DNA from: Cristatella mucedo
Taxonomy: Eukaryota; Bryozoa; Phylactolaemata; Cristatellidae
Reading direction: 5' to 3'
DNA length: 64,000 bases
NCBI GenBank assembly: GCA_009760855.2
Contig: WPIO01000099.1
Coordinates: 62,001-126,000, forward strand
Every line of letters starts with the position of its first letter. The first letter of the stretch is position 1. The notes below the pieces were generated by a model. It searched no databases. It had not been told where the DNA came from and was given only the letters and a program-made list of their open reading frames with translations. Below, piece after piece: positions 41,751 through 52,194 of this stretch. Both the position numbers and the translations under genes were made by a program.

Positions 41751-41854
41751 TCAGGGAAGGCAGCCGACTCTCTTTGCACTCACTAATAGATCCTCTATGC
41801 GCATTTCAACTTCGGTCCTGATAGCATCGAGAGGCGGGCTTGCGTCCACCATTA
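41751..41854 (-). CDS. NMRK: NMRK exon 6 (C-terminus)
   Basis: Acceptor TATTTTTCAG on the minus strand, phase 1. It encodes MVDASPPLDAIRTEVEMRIE and DLLVSAKRVGCLP, then TGA at 41753-41751. It matches the VVYLDGTKS...EDL end of the family. Confidence 0.9.
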
Positions 41855-44135
41855 CTGAAAAATAATAGAAAACAGAACCGCATTAAAGCAACGAAGATTT
41901 GACTTCCACCGGATCTGACAAAATAAAGGCATGTTACGCGGAAGACGAGCACAGAGAAATATGTACCGGTGTACTGGTGACCTTCTGCTGTCAAGATGTT
42001 ATATGCCGGGCGGAAAGCCTGCCCCAGATGACAAGCCATTCAAGGCAACTATGTGATCCGGGGCAATGAAGCCATACTCAATGCTATGGCTGCTCTGCTC
42101 AGACGAACCGCAGAGCTTACAAAAATACTCATAAGAAAGGAAATGCTGGTCGATTAGCAGAGAAAAGAAGCGCAGCTCGAGCCCGCGAGGTACTCCTGCT
42201 GCAGCAGGCTAGATTGTGACAAAGAGCGTCTCCCTTGAACCTGCAAGATGGCCACCAGGCAGCCATCGTTGATTGATTCGCGACAGGCCAGACAAAAAGC
42301 TACGGCAGCTATGGCACGCCAAGCTGACTGCTAGCACTGCAACCTGCTGATCGTGAGGCAGAGCCTTAACGTTAGGAATGAGCGCCTACGAGCGAATTCT
42401 CATTTGCTCAGCGATAACAGGTTGCATTACTCGTTGACCTAGCACGTGCGTAGGCAGCAACAAAAAACAGCCTCGTTTACATAGCAGCAGAAGAGCCTTG
42501 CCGGCTATCACTACCACTTTCAGTGGACAAAAAAGGATTACCCACGTCAGGACTGGAAGCCACGACCTGGGTCGTAAAGAGTGAGAAACGTAAAAGAAAA
42601 TTAGCTGATTTAATAGCCTAATTTGTATAGCGGCAGAAGAGCCTTAACGGCTATTGCTACTCCTTGCAGTTGGCAGAAAAGGATCGCCCACTGAAGGATT
42701 CGAACTCACGATCTCAGTTGTGAAGAGAGAGCACCTGACCTCCTGGGATATCACGGCCTTTTCCCCCACCCATCCCCCTCGCTAAGACTCAAGGACTATC
42801 GGAGCAGCTGTGCGGCCTCTAGTGGAACTTCCACATGATTTTGTGGCATTGTGGTGCGAACGGCAGGCTCGTGTTCAAAAATGCTGGAGACACCCAGTCA
42901 GAAAGCTTACGCAGTGTCGGTACGTGCGAGCACGCCAGTAGCAGCCGAAGCACTGAGGCATTGCCAGCCAGTCTAGCTCAGGAGGTCGTTTTTCCCCAGA
43001 TGAACTTCGACGCCAGAGCGGAGAGAAAACAGCAGAGCCCCCAGCGACTAGCACGGCCGCACAATAGCGAGAGCTACGAGCAGCTGGCACGGCTGAGGGG
43101 CAGCAAGGCGCTGGGACAGCGTGGCCATTTTTCTCCTCCAGTACCTACGTCGTCGCGAGTCCGAGCGGCCTGTAAGGTCTCGGTGTATCGCGGCCAGCAG
43201 ACGCTGTCGAAGTAGCCTTCGGGCTCGGGCGGCTCGTACGCTCGACGCAGCCGCCTCGCCTTGCACAGCTCATAAGGCAGCGTGAAGAAGAGGCGGAAGT
43301 CGAACAGCGAGTCCAGCTTTCTGTAAAGATGGTAGGCGCAGCGGCTGGGCGAACGAAATCGCACACCAAGTTCCAGCTATCGCTGGGCCGCTTCGCGCTC
43401 GCGATATCGAGTCAAATTAAAAGCTTGGCAGCCTCCCTCCCTCTTCGGATTGGACACTATTGGGTTTTTCGCCAACTAAATTTTTTTCATAGAAAAACTG
43501 AAGCCAGATTGGTGCGAACATAGACAGCTGACGTCGTCACCAAATGACCGACAGAAAGGTCTGCAGGTCACTTCCACCAACTGTCCAGACAATCAAAGTC
43601 AAGTGAAGAACTTTTTCGGATGTGCCTGCACTATGGAACGGTGGCACTAAAGCAGCACACAATGAAAGGATCAACATAAACTACCAAAAGCACAAACGAT
43701 TGCATTACTAATCATAATAATATGATGATCATACATTTGCATATCACTCAGATAAATAAGTCTCTTTCTAGGCACTTAAGATTCGATAAAAAGGAAGCAT
43801 CCCATTGAAAGCACAATGTTTCGCCGACACGGCTAAAGGAACATGCTGGGGGGTTGGGAGGGATCAAAGCATCTGTGTAGATTTTTGCTATCGGCATAGA
43901 AGTGAAAGCCCAGGTTGTGCTAGGCGACCACATCGGCAAGACGGATAAATTGCGAAAAGAAGAGGACCAAGCACTGAGGTACGTCACTCAAGTGGTTCCT
44001 CCGATGATCTTTGCCCGTTAACACAAAACATACTCCCGAGTCTCTTACTACGATAGGATCTAAAGCGATGCAGTGTAGTGCCAGTGATGCCCAGGCGACA
44101 ATAAAAGCGTTTAAGGCTAGCTGACTCAACCGGCT

Positions 44136-44187
<52 letters not shown>

Positions 44188-44194
44188 TATATAT

Positions 44195-44259
<65 letters not shown>

Positions 44260-47200
44260 TGGCAACAGAGCCTTAATGGCGATCGCTGCGGTTGGCAATA
44301 AAGGATCGCTCACGGCAGGACTCAGCCGACGACACGGATCGTGAAGAGCAAGCACCTTGCCCCTGGGCTTAGATTCGGGTCTTTGGAAACTAGTGCAACC
44401 ATTTCTCGCTCCGTTCCGATGAATTGACCTCTATGCGCTAATCCACAGTGAAACTCTGCATGCTAATATTAAGTCTTAGCTAAAGACGCGTCTCTGCTCC
44501 GGTCAGCTTTCCCTTCGCCATTGGCAAATGTTGCTCAAGTGTGCTGCCCCTGCTCACCTGTCACCTGCTGCTCACCTGCTATGATTCAGAGCTTATTAGT
44601 GGCCAGAGGTCTCACGAACCGGTGGCCATAAGCGTTTTTATCTTCGCTTTAGCATGCTGGCCCCATAGCAGGATGCTTATTTTCTTTTAGCATGCTTGAT
44701 ACTGTGCATGTACAAGCATAACTTCGAAGGCACTGATTCTTGTGCAAGTGCCTGGATAGATTAAGTTAAACCTAGGGCGCTGTCAAAACGACAAATTCTC
44801 ATTATTTTTAATACTAATGATATAAAAAAGTATTCATTTGTATAGCATCCTAAGAGAACCAAATCTCTATCCAAAAACTTCACATGAGCCGCTGAGCTCG
44901 AGCCAGCGACCTCGGTCGTAAAGGTGAGCACTTTGACCTCTGGGCCGATCAATCGGCACATATTTTCTAGCACTTGAAAAGTAGTTAAAAAGAGACCCAG
45001 TTCTCTCCAGGCAATGTAAAAATGGTTAGCAACAGTCGTAATAATAGATCGTTTGTATAAAACCTTTAGAGAACTAAATCGCTCTCCGGGTACATTACGA
45101 GAAGAAATAGCTAAGGGTGAGCGACGTGTATATTATCACGTGTGCACAAGCATGCCAAAGAAAAAAAGAAAAATGCATATATATTATTAAATATATAGTA
45201 TAAATAAATATATATACATTTAATTATATTTATTATGGTAGGGGTGTTAACGAGCACCCAGAGAGGAAAAACTTCTAATAGTAATGGTGTTGTTGTGCGA
45301 CCATCACAACGTGCCCGTAATTTAGGGGTCGTTTTCTACAGCTGCCTAAATTTTAAAAGCTGTCAGAAGACTGCTTCTACAGCTAACCATCACGTCCAAT
45401 CCTTATCTAAAATTAGCTGTCCTCCACGGTCGCTTGCAAAGCGTTTAACTACCACCTTAGTTCTGATTAGGCTTGATTATTGTAATTCATTTTTGGCTAG
45501 GGTACCAAAAAAAGCAACTAGGCCACTGCAGCTGCCTATGAATACAGCTGCAAGGCTTGTTTTCAAGTCCCAGAGGTTTGAGCACGTGTCTTATTTGTTA
45601 AAAGAGCTAGTATAGATACCGGTTGAGCAATGGATACAGAGTAAAGTTCTTACGCTGACCCACAAGGCCTGCCACGGCTCTGTTCCTTCGTACCCAGCTG
45701 AACTGATGCACCAGTGTCAGCCTCCTCGTGCCCTCAGGTCCGGTTTGGACAATAAACTAGCTGTTCCGTTCCACCATCTTAAAGACCATTGGCGACAGAA
45801 GCTTTAGCTCTGCAGGTCATAGACTGTGGAACTCGCTTCCACAACTCTTACGAAACGACAACTGCTCTCCTACTGCCGGCTATGGCTCATCATTTTCAGC
45901 GGGGTCCTGAGCTGCTACTTCCATGCTACTCACTACCTCAACTGCTCTCCTGACTCAGCTATGCTTCCCACTTTTTCTTTGTTGCGTGAGACGAAGTCTT
46001 TTGGCTACCGGATGCGTACCGAAAGCTGCTTAGGCCGAGAGTGCGCTATAGAAAACTCTCCTGCGTAATACCCACATAGTCTTTATGGCTTTGTGGAGTT
46101 ACAGAATAAGATATATTAGAGAGCACAGCACAAAAAGTCGACCGATCAACGTGGCGTGCTTAATGTTACACGAATTCATTCGGGCCCAGCATCAACTCAC
46201 GGGCTATTGTAGAGCATGTTGCCTTCAACAACCACCACAGTATGATGGCGGGCACCAATCAAAGAGCCGAGCGAGGTCTTCGCTGACTGCTCGCGACAGC
46301 AAGAATTTCCATCGTACGAGGCTACGTAGGGAGCTTTCGTCTGAAAGGTCGACAGCCTGCTGCTAAGCTGCAAGACATCCGAAACCAAGCGGTCCACATC
46401 TATCGCACCGATCACTGTGGGGATAAAAAGTACAAGTTCAACGAACGTTATGATGCAAGTGATGACCAAAACGCTGCTCAGACGCTGGCTGATGGCATCC
46501 CAACGAGCTACACTAACATACCTAGCTGAACACATGTAATGCTTCTCCTCCGGAAACATCGCCACACGAAGCCACGAGGAAATAAGCACCGGCAGTACTA
46601 AGCAACGTTCATAATGGTATCGTAACCGAAGAAAATGCCTCTTTACAGTAAAAATAAAATAATATTGGCTATGCCAAGCATGGTGACAGGATCAAGATGG
46701 CGGCCTCTGACCCAGACTCGGTAATGTAACGATATCTCTGTCTATTACTCCACAAAACCACACAGAAAAATGTATCTCCGTCTGTAACTCCACAAAGCCA
46801 CAAAGAAATGTGCGTTTTATGCAACAGAGTTTTGTATAGCGCATTCATAGATTGAGCAGCTTTCGGTACGCATTCGGTAGCCAATAGACATCGTCTCACG
46901 CAACAAAGAGAAAGTGGAAAGCATAGCAGAGTCAGGAGAGCAGTTGAGGCAGTGAGTAGGATGGAAGTAGCAGCCCAGGACCGCTGGAAAGAATGTACCG
47001 TCGTTGGCACCAGGAGAGTAGTCGTCGTTGCGTAAGAATCATGAAAGTGAATTCCACAGTCTAGGACCTGCAGAGCAAAAGCTTCTGTTGCCAACAGCAT
47101 TCAAGCAGGGTAATAGTACAGCTAATTTATTGTCCGTTGAGGACCTGAGGGCACGAGGAGGCTAGTACTGGTGCAGCTGTTCAGCTAGGTATGGAAGAGC

Positions 47201-50200
47201 CAAGCCGTCGCAGGCCTTGTGGGTCAGCGTAAGAACTTTGCTCTGAACCGGCCACCATCCTAGCTCTTTTAGCAAAAGAGACACACGGTCTAACCTCTGG
47301 GATTTGCGAACTACCCTTTCTGCCTTATTCATTGCCAGCTACAGTGGCCTAATGGCTTTTTTCAGTAGCCCAGCCAAAAGGGAATTACAGACTAAGTAGG
47401 TGTTACACAGGAGAGTTTTGTATAATAATAATAATAATAACAATGCACTTGATAAAGCGCCCTCAGAGAACTCAATCTCTCTCTAGGCGTTTTGATTTGC
47501 GTTGACATTTGCTGTCAAGTGAAATGCAATTGAATGGTGAGTAATATCATGCTTGAAAAACAGACGAAATGAATAATATGGTTAGTGGCAGCATGCACAG
47601 TGTCAGCACGCATAAGCACGTGAAGGACGAATCACAGGGACCCACTAAATGCTGTCCTAAATAGGTGTGTTTTAAGTTCTTTTTAAATGTGGTCAAGTCT
47701 TGCGATGTTCTGACGCAAGTCGGGAGGGATATAGCCCACTCACAGCCTAAGTGGCTTTCGGTATGCACGAGGTAACCAACAGACTTCAGTTCACCCAGCA
47801 AACGGAACGTGAGAAGCACAGCTGAGTCAAGAAGGCAGTCGAAGACGTGAAATAAAGGTGCAGCTCAGGTAGGCTGGAAATATGACGTGCATAATAAGAC
47901 GTGCATAAAGGTAGCAGCTCAGGTAGGCTGGAAAGGATGTTCCACTGTCGGTAGCAAGAGAGTAGTTGTCGTTTCGTAAGAATCATGGAAGTGGATTTCA
48001 CAGTCTAGGACCTGCAGAGAAAAAGCTTCTGTCGCCACAGATCTTCAAGCAAAGGAATGAAATAGCTAATGTATTGTCTGTTGAGAACCTGAGGGCCCGA
48101 GGAGGCTGAAACTGGTGCAGCAGTTTAGATAGGTATGCAGGTCGCACAGAGCTTGAACAAGTATCACCACTGCACAGGAACGTTTAGCTGTCGTACTCTT
48201 ACATAAGAAGGCACTAACTTTGGTCGATCTAAAATAATTGCTTCCCATCCTCCTACCCTCGTTAGCTTATCCATAGCACATCAAGCCACCATACGGCGAC
48301 ACCTGGAGGCCTAGAGATCAAGAATCATAAACAGCAAGATTCTTTAGTGATGGCAAAAAGTGGCCGGCAATTACAAGTCACACCCGCTATGACATTGAAG
48401 GCACAACCATGTGAATTGCCAATGATGAAATGATGCCAACGTGATTTACTTACCGTCCCAGTCGTCCGTACCATCCATCTTCCACAATTCGTGCTCTGGC
48501 GGCTGCAAGAATCGAGCATGGAAGAGTGGACCACCCTGATGACTGACGTCACCATGGTATGACCATCGCCACACGTTCACTTCTATCGCAGACTCTGCCA
48601 CTATCACAATCACCATCCACTGCTGACAGGGTCACCATCCTCTCCACCACGACTATGAAAATCGAAACTCGATATTTGGGACGAATTGGAATATAAAAAG
48701 CAAGGCCAGATGCAAGGTCAGTGCAAGGCCAGATGCCTTGAAATCCGACCTGCACTGGCTACCAGTCAAGCAACGGATTGACTTCAAGTTTTTGTCGCTC
48801 ACCTTTAGGTCACTTCATTCTTTGGCTCCAGCCTACCTATCAGATCTACTCCCCCACCGGGCCAAGCATCGTACCATCTGCTTGTCCGAAACTAACTTGT
48901 TTACCAATACCTCGTACAAACCTCAAATCCTTTGGAGACCTTGCCTTTAGTTCCTATGCTCCCAAAACCTGGAACTCATTCCGACTTACGTCACGACATC
49001 CCCTGACTTCACCACATATAAGAAGAAATTTAAAATGCATCAATTTATGACAGCATTTAGTGGGTCCCTGTGATTCGTCCTGTATGTGCTTATGTGTGCT
49101 GACATTGTTGCAGGCTGCCACTAACCACACTTATAATAATAATAATAATTCACTTGATAAAGCGCCCTCAGAGAACTTAATCTCTCTCTAGGCGCTTTAC
49201 ACTTGCTGCAAAGGGAAATGCAATTAAATGGTAAGTAAAATCATGCTTGAAAAACAAACAAGATGAATAACATGGTTAGGGGTGACATGCACAGGGTCAG
49301 CATGCAAATGTGGTTAGTGGCAGCATGCACAGTGTCAGCATGCATAAGCACGTGAAGGACGAATCACAGGGACCCACTAAATGCTGTCCTTAATAGGTGT
49401 GTTTTTAAGATCCTTTTAAATGTGGTCAGGTCAGGGGATGTTCTGACACAGGTCGGGAGGGAGTTCCAGGCTTTGGGAGCATACGAACTAAATGCATGGT
49501 CTCCAAAGGATTTGAGGTTTGTAGGAGGTATTTCTAGACTGTTGGATTCCGAAAAGCGGGTGGTACGATGCTTGGCCTGATGGGGTAGTATATCTGAAAG
49601 ATAGGCTGGAGCCATAGAATGAAGGGACCTAAAAGTGAGCGATAAAACCTTGAAGTCAATCCGTTGCTTGACTGGTAGCCAGTCACTTGCATGCTGACCC
49701 TGTGCATGTCTCCCACTACCCATGTTATTCTTGTTGTTTATTGAGCTTGGTACCACTAACAACTCGATCGTGCTTCCTTTGCAGCCAATGTACCTAGATT
49801 GCATGCAGATTCAACAGGAGATATGATGGCAGAGCCGATTTTTAGCGTTACCTTTCCAATTTCTGTATTACACTTGGTTTGCCCATAAGTTGTCAGTTAT
49901 TTATCATCATTCAATTATAACCAACTGGTAGACACCTCGACGTCGTTCCAAGTACCGCACCCTGCTTCGCTGCCGCGAGCATGCCGAGCTAACATAAGCA
50001 TGGCGGCTTTTAGCCTAAGCAGGACCGGAAGCAGCGGCTGACGCTGCGGTTTGCACGTGCGCGGCGTCGGCTGCGGGCTGAGCGGCAGCGCTCCTGCAGC
50101 TCCTACCCAGTAGTAGTCGTCCTGGTGCACGACGCTTACAGCCGCCGCCGCACCGTGCCAGTCGCCTTGGAGAGCCTTGGCGAGCGAAGTCTTGCCGCCG

Positions 50201-50584
50201 CAGGAGACGCTGGCAACGCGTAAACAGCTGCTCTCCGAGACAGGCGCGTCGCAGCCGGAGCACAGTTGCCGCGAGCTTAAAGGTCCAGTCGGTGGGCGAC
50301 CGGAGGGGGGGGGGGCGGCGCGGCGCCACTCGCCCACTCTCGTAAGCCTGGACAGCTCGCGCGCAGCGGTCCGGGGAGTCGTGCGCAGGCGTGACGACGG
50401 CAGCGACGCGCCGGGCTCTCCGCCGCCGCGCCGCGAACGCGAGGGACGCGTCGGCGGCTTGAGGCGACGGCGAGGTGGGCAGCGGAGCGCTGGACGCGGC
50501 TGCAGCGGCAGCAGCATCCGGGTCTGAGCCGGAGCTCAACGCAGCAAGCTCAACACACCCGCCGAGGCCAAGGACGATACTCAT
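41751..50584 (-). CDS. NMRK: Nicotinamide riboside kinase (gene span, six exons)
   Basis: The enzyme phosphorylates nicotinamide riboside to NMN in NAD salvage, in the cytosol. Six exons join with matching phases (2, 0, 1, 2, 1) into 223 residues from ATG to TGA; human NRK1 is about 199 and NRK2 about 230. The start MSIVLGLGGVSCGGKTSLAK gives a P-loop GVSCGGKT. HQDDYY follows, with the Asp of the family's substrate site. DWDVIGAIDVDRL matches the family WDxPEAL region. VVVVEGNMLYN carries the Glu of the IIEG motif. FFTLPYELCKARRLRRAY and PEPEGYFDSVCWPRY match the lid and the PGYFDxxVWP signature. Exon 4 is longer than in human by roughly 15 residues. Introns of 0.35, 1.6, 2.0, 2.9 and 1.3 kb carry LINEs and SINEs. 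It converges with the EF-hand gene. All key motifs are intact, so it is probably functional. NRK1 or NRK2 orthology cannot be decided here. Confidence 0.95.
42465..42580 (-). mobile_element. SINE1, head-truncated
   Basis: GCCTCGTTTACATAGCAGCA, GAAGAGCCTTGCCGGCTATC, AAAAGGATTACCCACG and GAAGCCACGACCTGGGTCGT. Confidence 0.8.
42600..42762 (-). mobile_element. SINE1, complete
   Basis: TTAGCTGATTTAATAGCCTA starts the complement. GGCAGAAGAGCCTTAACGGC, AAAGGATCGCCCACTGAAGG, ATTCGAACTCACGATCTCAG and CCTCCTGGGATATCACGGCC follow. Confidence 0.9.
43145..43320 (-). CDS. NMRK: NMRK exon 5
   Basis: Acceptor ATCTTTACAG, completing the split Pro. It encodes KLDSLFDFRLFFTLPYELCK, ARRLRRAYEPPEPEGYFDSV and CWPRYTETLQ, ending at GTAG before GTACTG, phase 1. 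Without splicing here the frame reads into unrelated sequence. Confidence 0.93.
43735..43970 (-). mobile_element. LINE-A with internal deletion
   Basis: Tail-like ATATCACTCAGATAAATAAG and CTTTCTAGGCACTTAAGATT are followed by codons around the YADD region (complement of TCGGCATAGAAGTGAAAGCC) and up to LADVV. Confidence 0.6.
44138..44260. repeat. (CA)n/(CT)n/(TA)n compound microsatellite
   Basis: Three dinucleotide runs in series in NMRK intron 4, ending against SINE1 sequence. Confidence 0.95.
44258..44375 (-). mobile_element. SINE1
   Basis: GCAACAGAGCCTTAATGGCG, GGCAATAAAGGATCGCTCAC, GACTCAGCCGACGACACGG and CCTTGCCCCTGGGCTTAG. The B box is damaged. Confidence 0.8.
44376..44819 (+). mobile_element. 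Degenerate LINE-A end in NMRK intron 4
   Basis: TTTAGCATGCTTGATACTGT, GTGCCTGGATAGATTAAGTT and CTAGGGCGCTGTCAAAACGA fit an old plus-strand 3' end. Upstream identity is doubtful. Confidence 0.4.
44820..44960 (-). mobile_element. SINE2
   Basis: TTCATTTGTATAGCATCCTA, AGAGAACCAAATCTCTATCC, GCTGAGCTCGAGCCAGCGAC and CTCTGGGCCGATCAATCGGC. Confidence 0.82.
45040..45110 (-). mobile_element. Degenerate LINE-A tail
   Basis: TAATAATAGATCGTTTGTAT, AACCTTTAGAGAACTAAATC and CTCTCCGGGTACATTACG. Confidence 0.5.
45235..46115 (+). mobile_element. LINE-B in NMRK intron 4, antisense to the gene
   Basis: A 126-codon frame encodes PSQRARNLGVVFYSCLNFKS, then RLDYCNSFLARVPKKATRPL and AARLVFKSQRFEHVSYLLKE. Later pieces cover HKACHGSVPSYPAEL-like and WNSLPQ-like codons. 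The 3' UTR ends near TTATGGCTTTGTGGAGTTAC. Confidence 0.88.
46201..46414 (-). CDS. NMRK: NMRK exon 4
   Basis: Acceptor TTATCCCCACAG, phase 1. It encodes IGAIDVDRLVSDVLQLSSRL through HHTVVVVEGNMLYNS, ending in CC before the consensus donor GTGAGT, phase 2. Confidence 0.93.
46725..47400 (-). mobile_element. LINE-B with doubled 3' tail
   Basis: Two 3' ends lie in series (ATCTCTGTCTATTACTCCAC and ATCTCCGTCTGTAACTCCAC), then UTR and C-terminal codons to about 47390. Frames are broken. Confidence 0.82.
47408..47735 (-). mobile_element. LINE-A 3' end
   Basis: A TAATAATAATAATAATAACA tail, AAAGCGCCCTCAGAGAACTC, family 3' UTR and about 30 terminal RT codons. Cut by LINE-B sequence at about 47733. Confidence 0.85.
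47735..48140 (-). mobile_element. LINE-B fragment
   Basis: TAGCCCACTCACAGCCTAAG, GTAACCAACAGACTTCAGTT, GGAAGTGGATTTCACAGTCT and GAACCTGAGGGCCCGAGGAG. An internal duplication of AAGACGTGCATAA is visible near 47880-47910. Confidence 0.8.
48454..48502 (-). CDS. NMRK: NMRK exon 3 (49-bp micro-exon)
   Basis: Acceptor ATTCTTGCAG, phase 0. Sixteen codons, PPEHELWKMDGTDDWD, plus one base. Consensus donor GTAAGT, phase 1. It supplies the DWD of the family WDxPEAL-like region. Confidence 0.93.
48745..49135 (+). mobile_element. LINE-A fragment
   Basis: LHWLPVKQRIDFKFLSLTF, APAYLSDLLPHRAKH and later codons, then 3' UTR truncated near 49130. Confidence 0.88.
49132..49690 (-). mobile_element. LINE-A 3' end
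   Basis: A TAATAATAATAATAATTCAC tail, AAGCGCCCTCAGAGAACTTA, full 3' UTR, then terminal RT codons including FGDHAFSSYAPKAWNSLP. Abuts the plus-strand fragment tail to tail. Confidence 0.9.
49691..49925. mobile_element. LINE-A scraps in both orientations
   Basis: Plus-strand 3' UTR (TTGCATGCTGACCCTGTGCA to TCCTTTGCAGCCAATG) is followed by minus-strand RT sequence (GCAGAGCCGATTTTTAGCGT, ACACTTGGTTTGCCCATAA). Confidence 0.7.
50107..50209 (-). CDS. NMRK: NMRK exon 2 (P-loop and HQDD motif)
   Basis: Acceptor GCGTTGCCAG, phase 2. It encodes VSCGGKTSLAKALQGDWHGA and then AAAVSVVHQDDYYW, ending at TGG before GTAGGA, phase 0. The overlapping open frames of about 200 codons in this GC-rich area are shadows. 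Confidence 0.93.
50559..50584 (-). CDS. NMRK: NMRK exon 1 (start)
   Basis: ATG at 50584, eight codons MSIVLGLG and GG before the donor GTGTGT, phase 2. Joined to exon 2 it gives the first Gly of the P-loop. It aligns with the MKTFIIGISG start of human NRK1. An upstream in-frame ATG at 50665 would add an unrelated leader, so this start is preferred. Confidence 0.85.
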
Positions 50585-51360
50585 CGCTGTCGGGACACAC
50601 GGCGGCCACGGGAGCGGGCAACAGGGCGTGCTGGCCACAGGCGCCGGATAAGGCGTTAATGTCAATGGGCTCGCTGTACAGTTCCTTCAGTTACATAAAA
50701 AAAATTACGCCGATTTAACAGCCTCATTTATATGACAACAGAAAAGCCTTCACGGCTATCATTACCGCATTACCGCTTGCAATGGTCAATAACGGGTCGA
50801 CTGATGCAGGACTCCAGCTCATCTGCTGGGCCGTGAAGAGCGAGCACCTCCTTGCCCGCGGGCGTTAGACGGGGGTGGGGCAAACTACTGGAAAGCGCAG
50901 TGGTACAGCATTTGTATACGTGTAGTTTGATTCGCGCAGCAGCAGAGAGAGCCAGCCGATGACAACCACCAACAATTTAATACAACGCACGGAGCCGAAG
51001 GGCGCACGGCTCCCGTCGGCCCCTCCCACTCTTCTTACTCGACTGCCCGCTCATGTCTTCCCACGCGCAGAGCCGCCAGGCGCACCGCCGCCCTTCGTGT
51101 CCTTGACTGCCCTCCCTCCGGCCGCGTTCCGTCCTCGTCCGCTCCATCCCAACCACAACTCAATCCGCGAGTTGGCGGGCGGGCAAAGCCAGCCGCCTGG
51201 GGATACACCACAGCCGCCAGACCGCAGCTGACCGTCGGCCTGTCCCTAGGCCAAAGCCACCAGCTGCTAGACCCAGGGGTGGCTCCGGGCACTACCGGTC
51301 TGCCTGCACCGGCCGTGTGCCGGCGAGCCCAGCGACACGAACCGTGCAGGGAACCACAAA
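50585..51360 (-). promoter_or_regulatory. CpG-rich region upstream of NMRK, likely promoter
   Basis: CpG- and GC-rich sequence flanks the NMRK start on both sides of a SINE1 copy (50695-50870). Promoter role is inferred from position and composition. Confidence 0.45.
50695..50870 (-). mobile_element. SINE1 upstream of NMRK
   Basis: CCGATTTAACAGCCTCATTT, AAAAGCCTTCACGGCTATCA, CAATAACGGGTCGACTGATG and GCCGTGAAGAGCGAGCACCT. The B box is altered. Confidence 0.85.
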
Positions 51361-52190
51361 CCACATACCGCCAACAGAACTAAAGTGCTCATTGCTGCGA
51401 TAAACCATGCCCACGGCTGCGTCGAGCCTCACTGCATTTGGGTAACGGAATTGGAGCTCCAAAACTGTATCTCGTGCTTCGACCTGTCAACTAGATGAGA
51501 TCCAGAGCACAAAATCCTTTTGAACCACACGTGACCATGATGCGGCGCGCAAACGTGTCGCAACCATCTTGAAGTCGAACCAAAAAGTAAACACTGTTAC
51601 ACAGACCATGTAAATGGTGTCATTGTACGATTCGACGCTCTTTATATCACCCGCATCAAATGATTGCCCCGAGTTTTCGCTGGCTCTCGAGCTCTCTCCG
51701 TATGAGAGTCGTGGACGTCTACTCTATAGGATCCGAGCTTTCAGAGGGAAAAGCATCCCAATCCGCTAGCAACAGCACCACATAGTGGCGACTGAGAGTT
51801 CCCGCCCTGTTATGCTGGCCCTAGCCGTGTGGCTGTCTCGAGACTAGGGCCAGAATAACGATCGCTCGATTCGTCATCTCTTTACGTCTTTACAGAAGTC
51901 GCTTGAGCCGACAACAGGGGGAATGTACTATACTGCTAGGGGAACCCTAGCTAAAACACGCTACGGGGGATGCAGAATCCTCGGATCGGTAGTAGCTGGC
52001 CGCGTTGCCTACAAACCCCACGATTCGAGGGCTGCATGACGTGGCAACTGCCGCTATCAGTCAACGATATTACCATTGGCTCAACGCAGCTCATGTGGTA
52101 CGCAGAATAATGCGATCACCCAACTGAAGTGCCCTGGGAGCCGCCGGTGTCTGCTTTTTATAAGTGGATGCTCTGACAGGGATACTACAC
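51361..52190. other. Unassigned sequence
   Basis: No gene or repeat family recognised. Confidence 0.4.
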
Positions 52191-52194
52191 CTGA

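Noticed and set aside
42962-43043. Alternative last exon of NMRK reading VEVHLGKNDLLS
   Set aside because: It would need a 70-bp intron and a poor acceptor. The exon at 41751-41854 has an excellent acceptor, the right phase and better family similarity.
42835-43215. 126-codon plus-strand frame opposite NMRK exon 5
   Set aside because: Antisense shadow of a real exon, with no family of its own.
46085-46366. 93-codon plus-strand frame opposite NMRK exon 4
   Set aside because: Antisense shadow with no recognisable protein.
49915-50665. Overlapping 200- and 216-codon minus-strand frames upstream of and across NMRK exon 2
   Set aside because: Only the short exons 1 and 2 match the kinase family. 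The rest is GC-rich intron and UTR read through.
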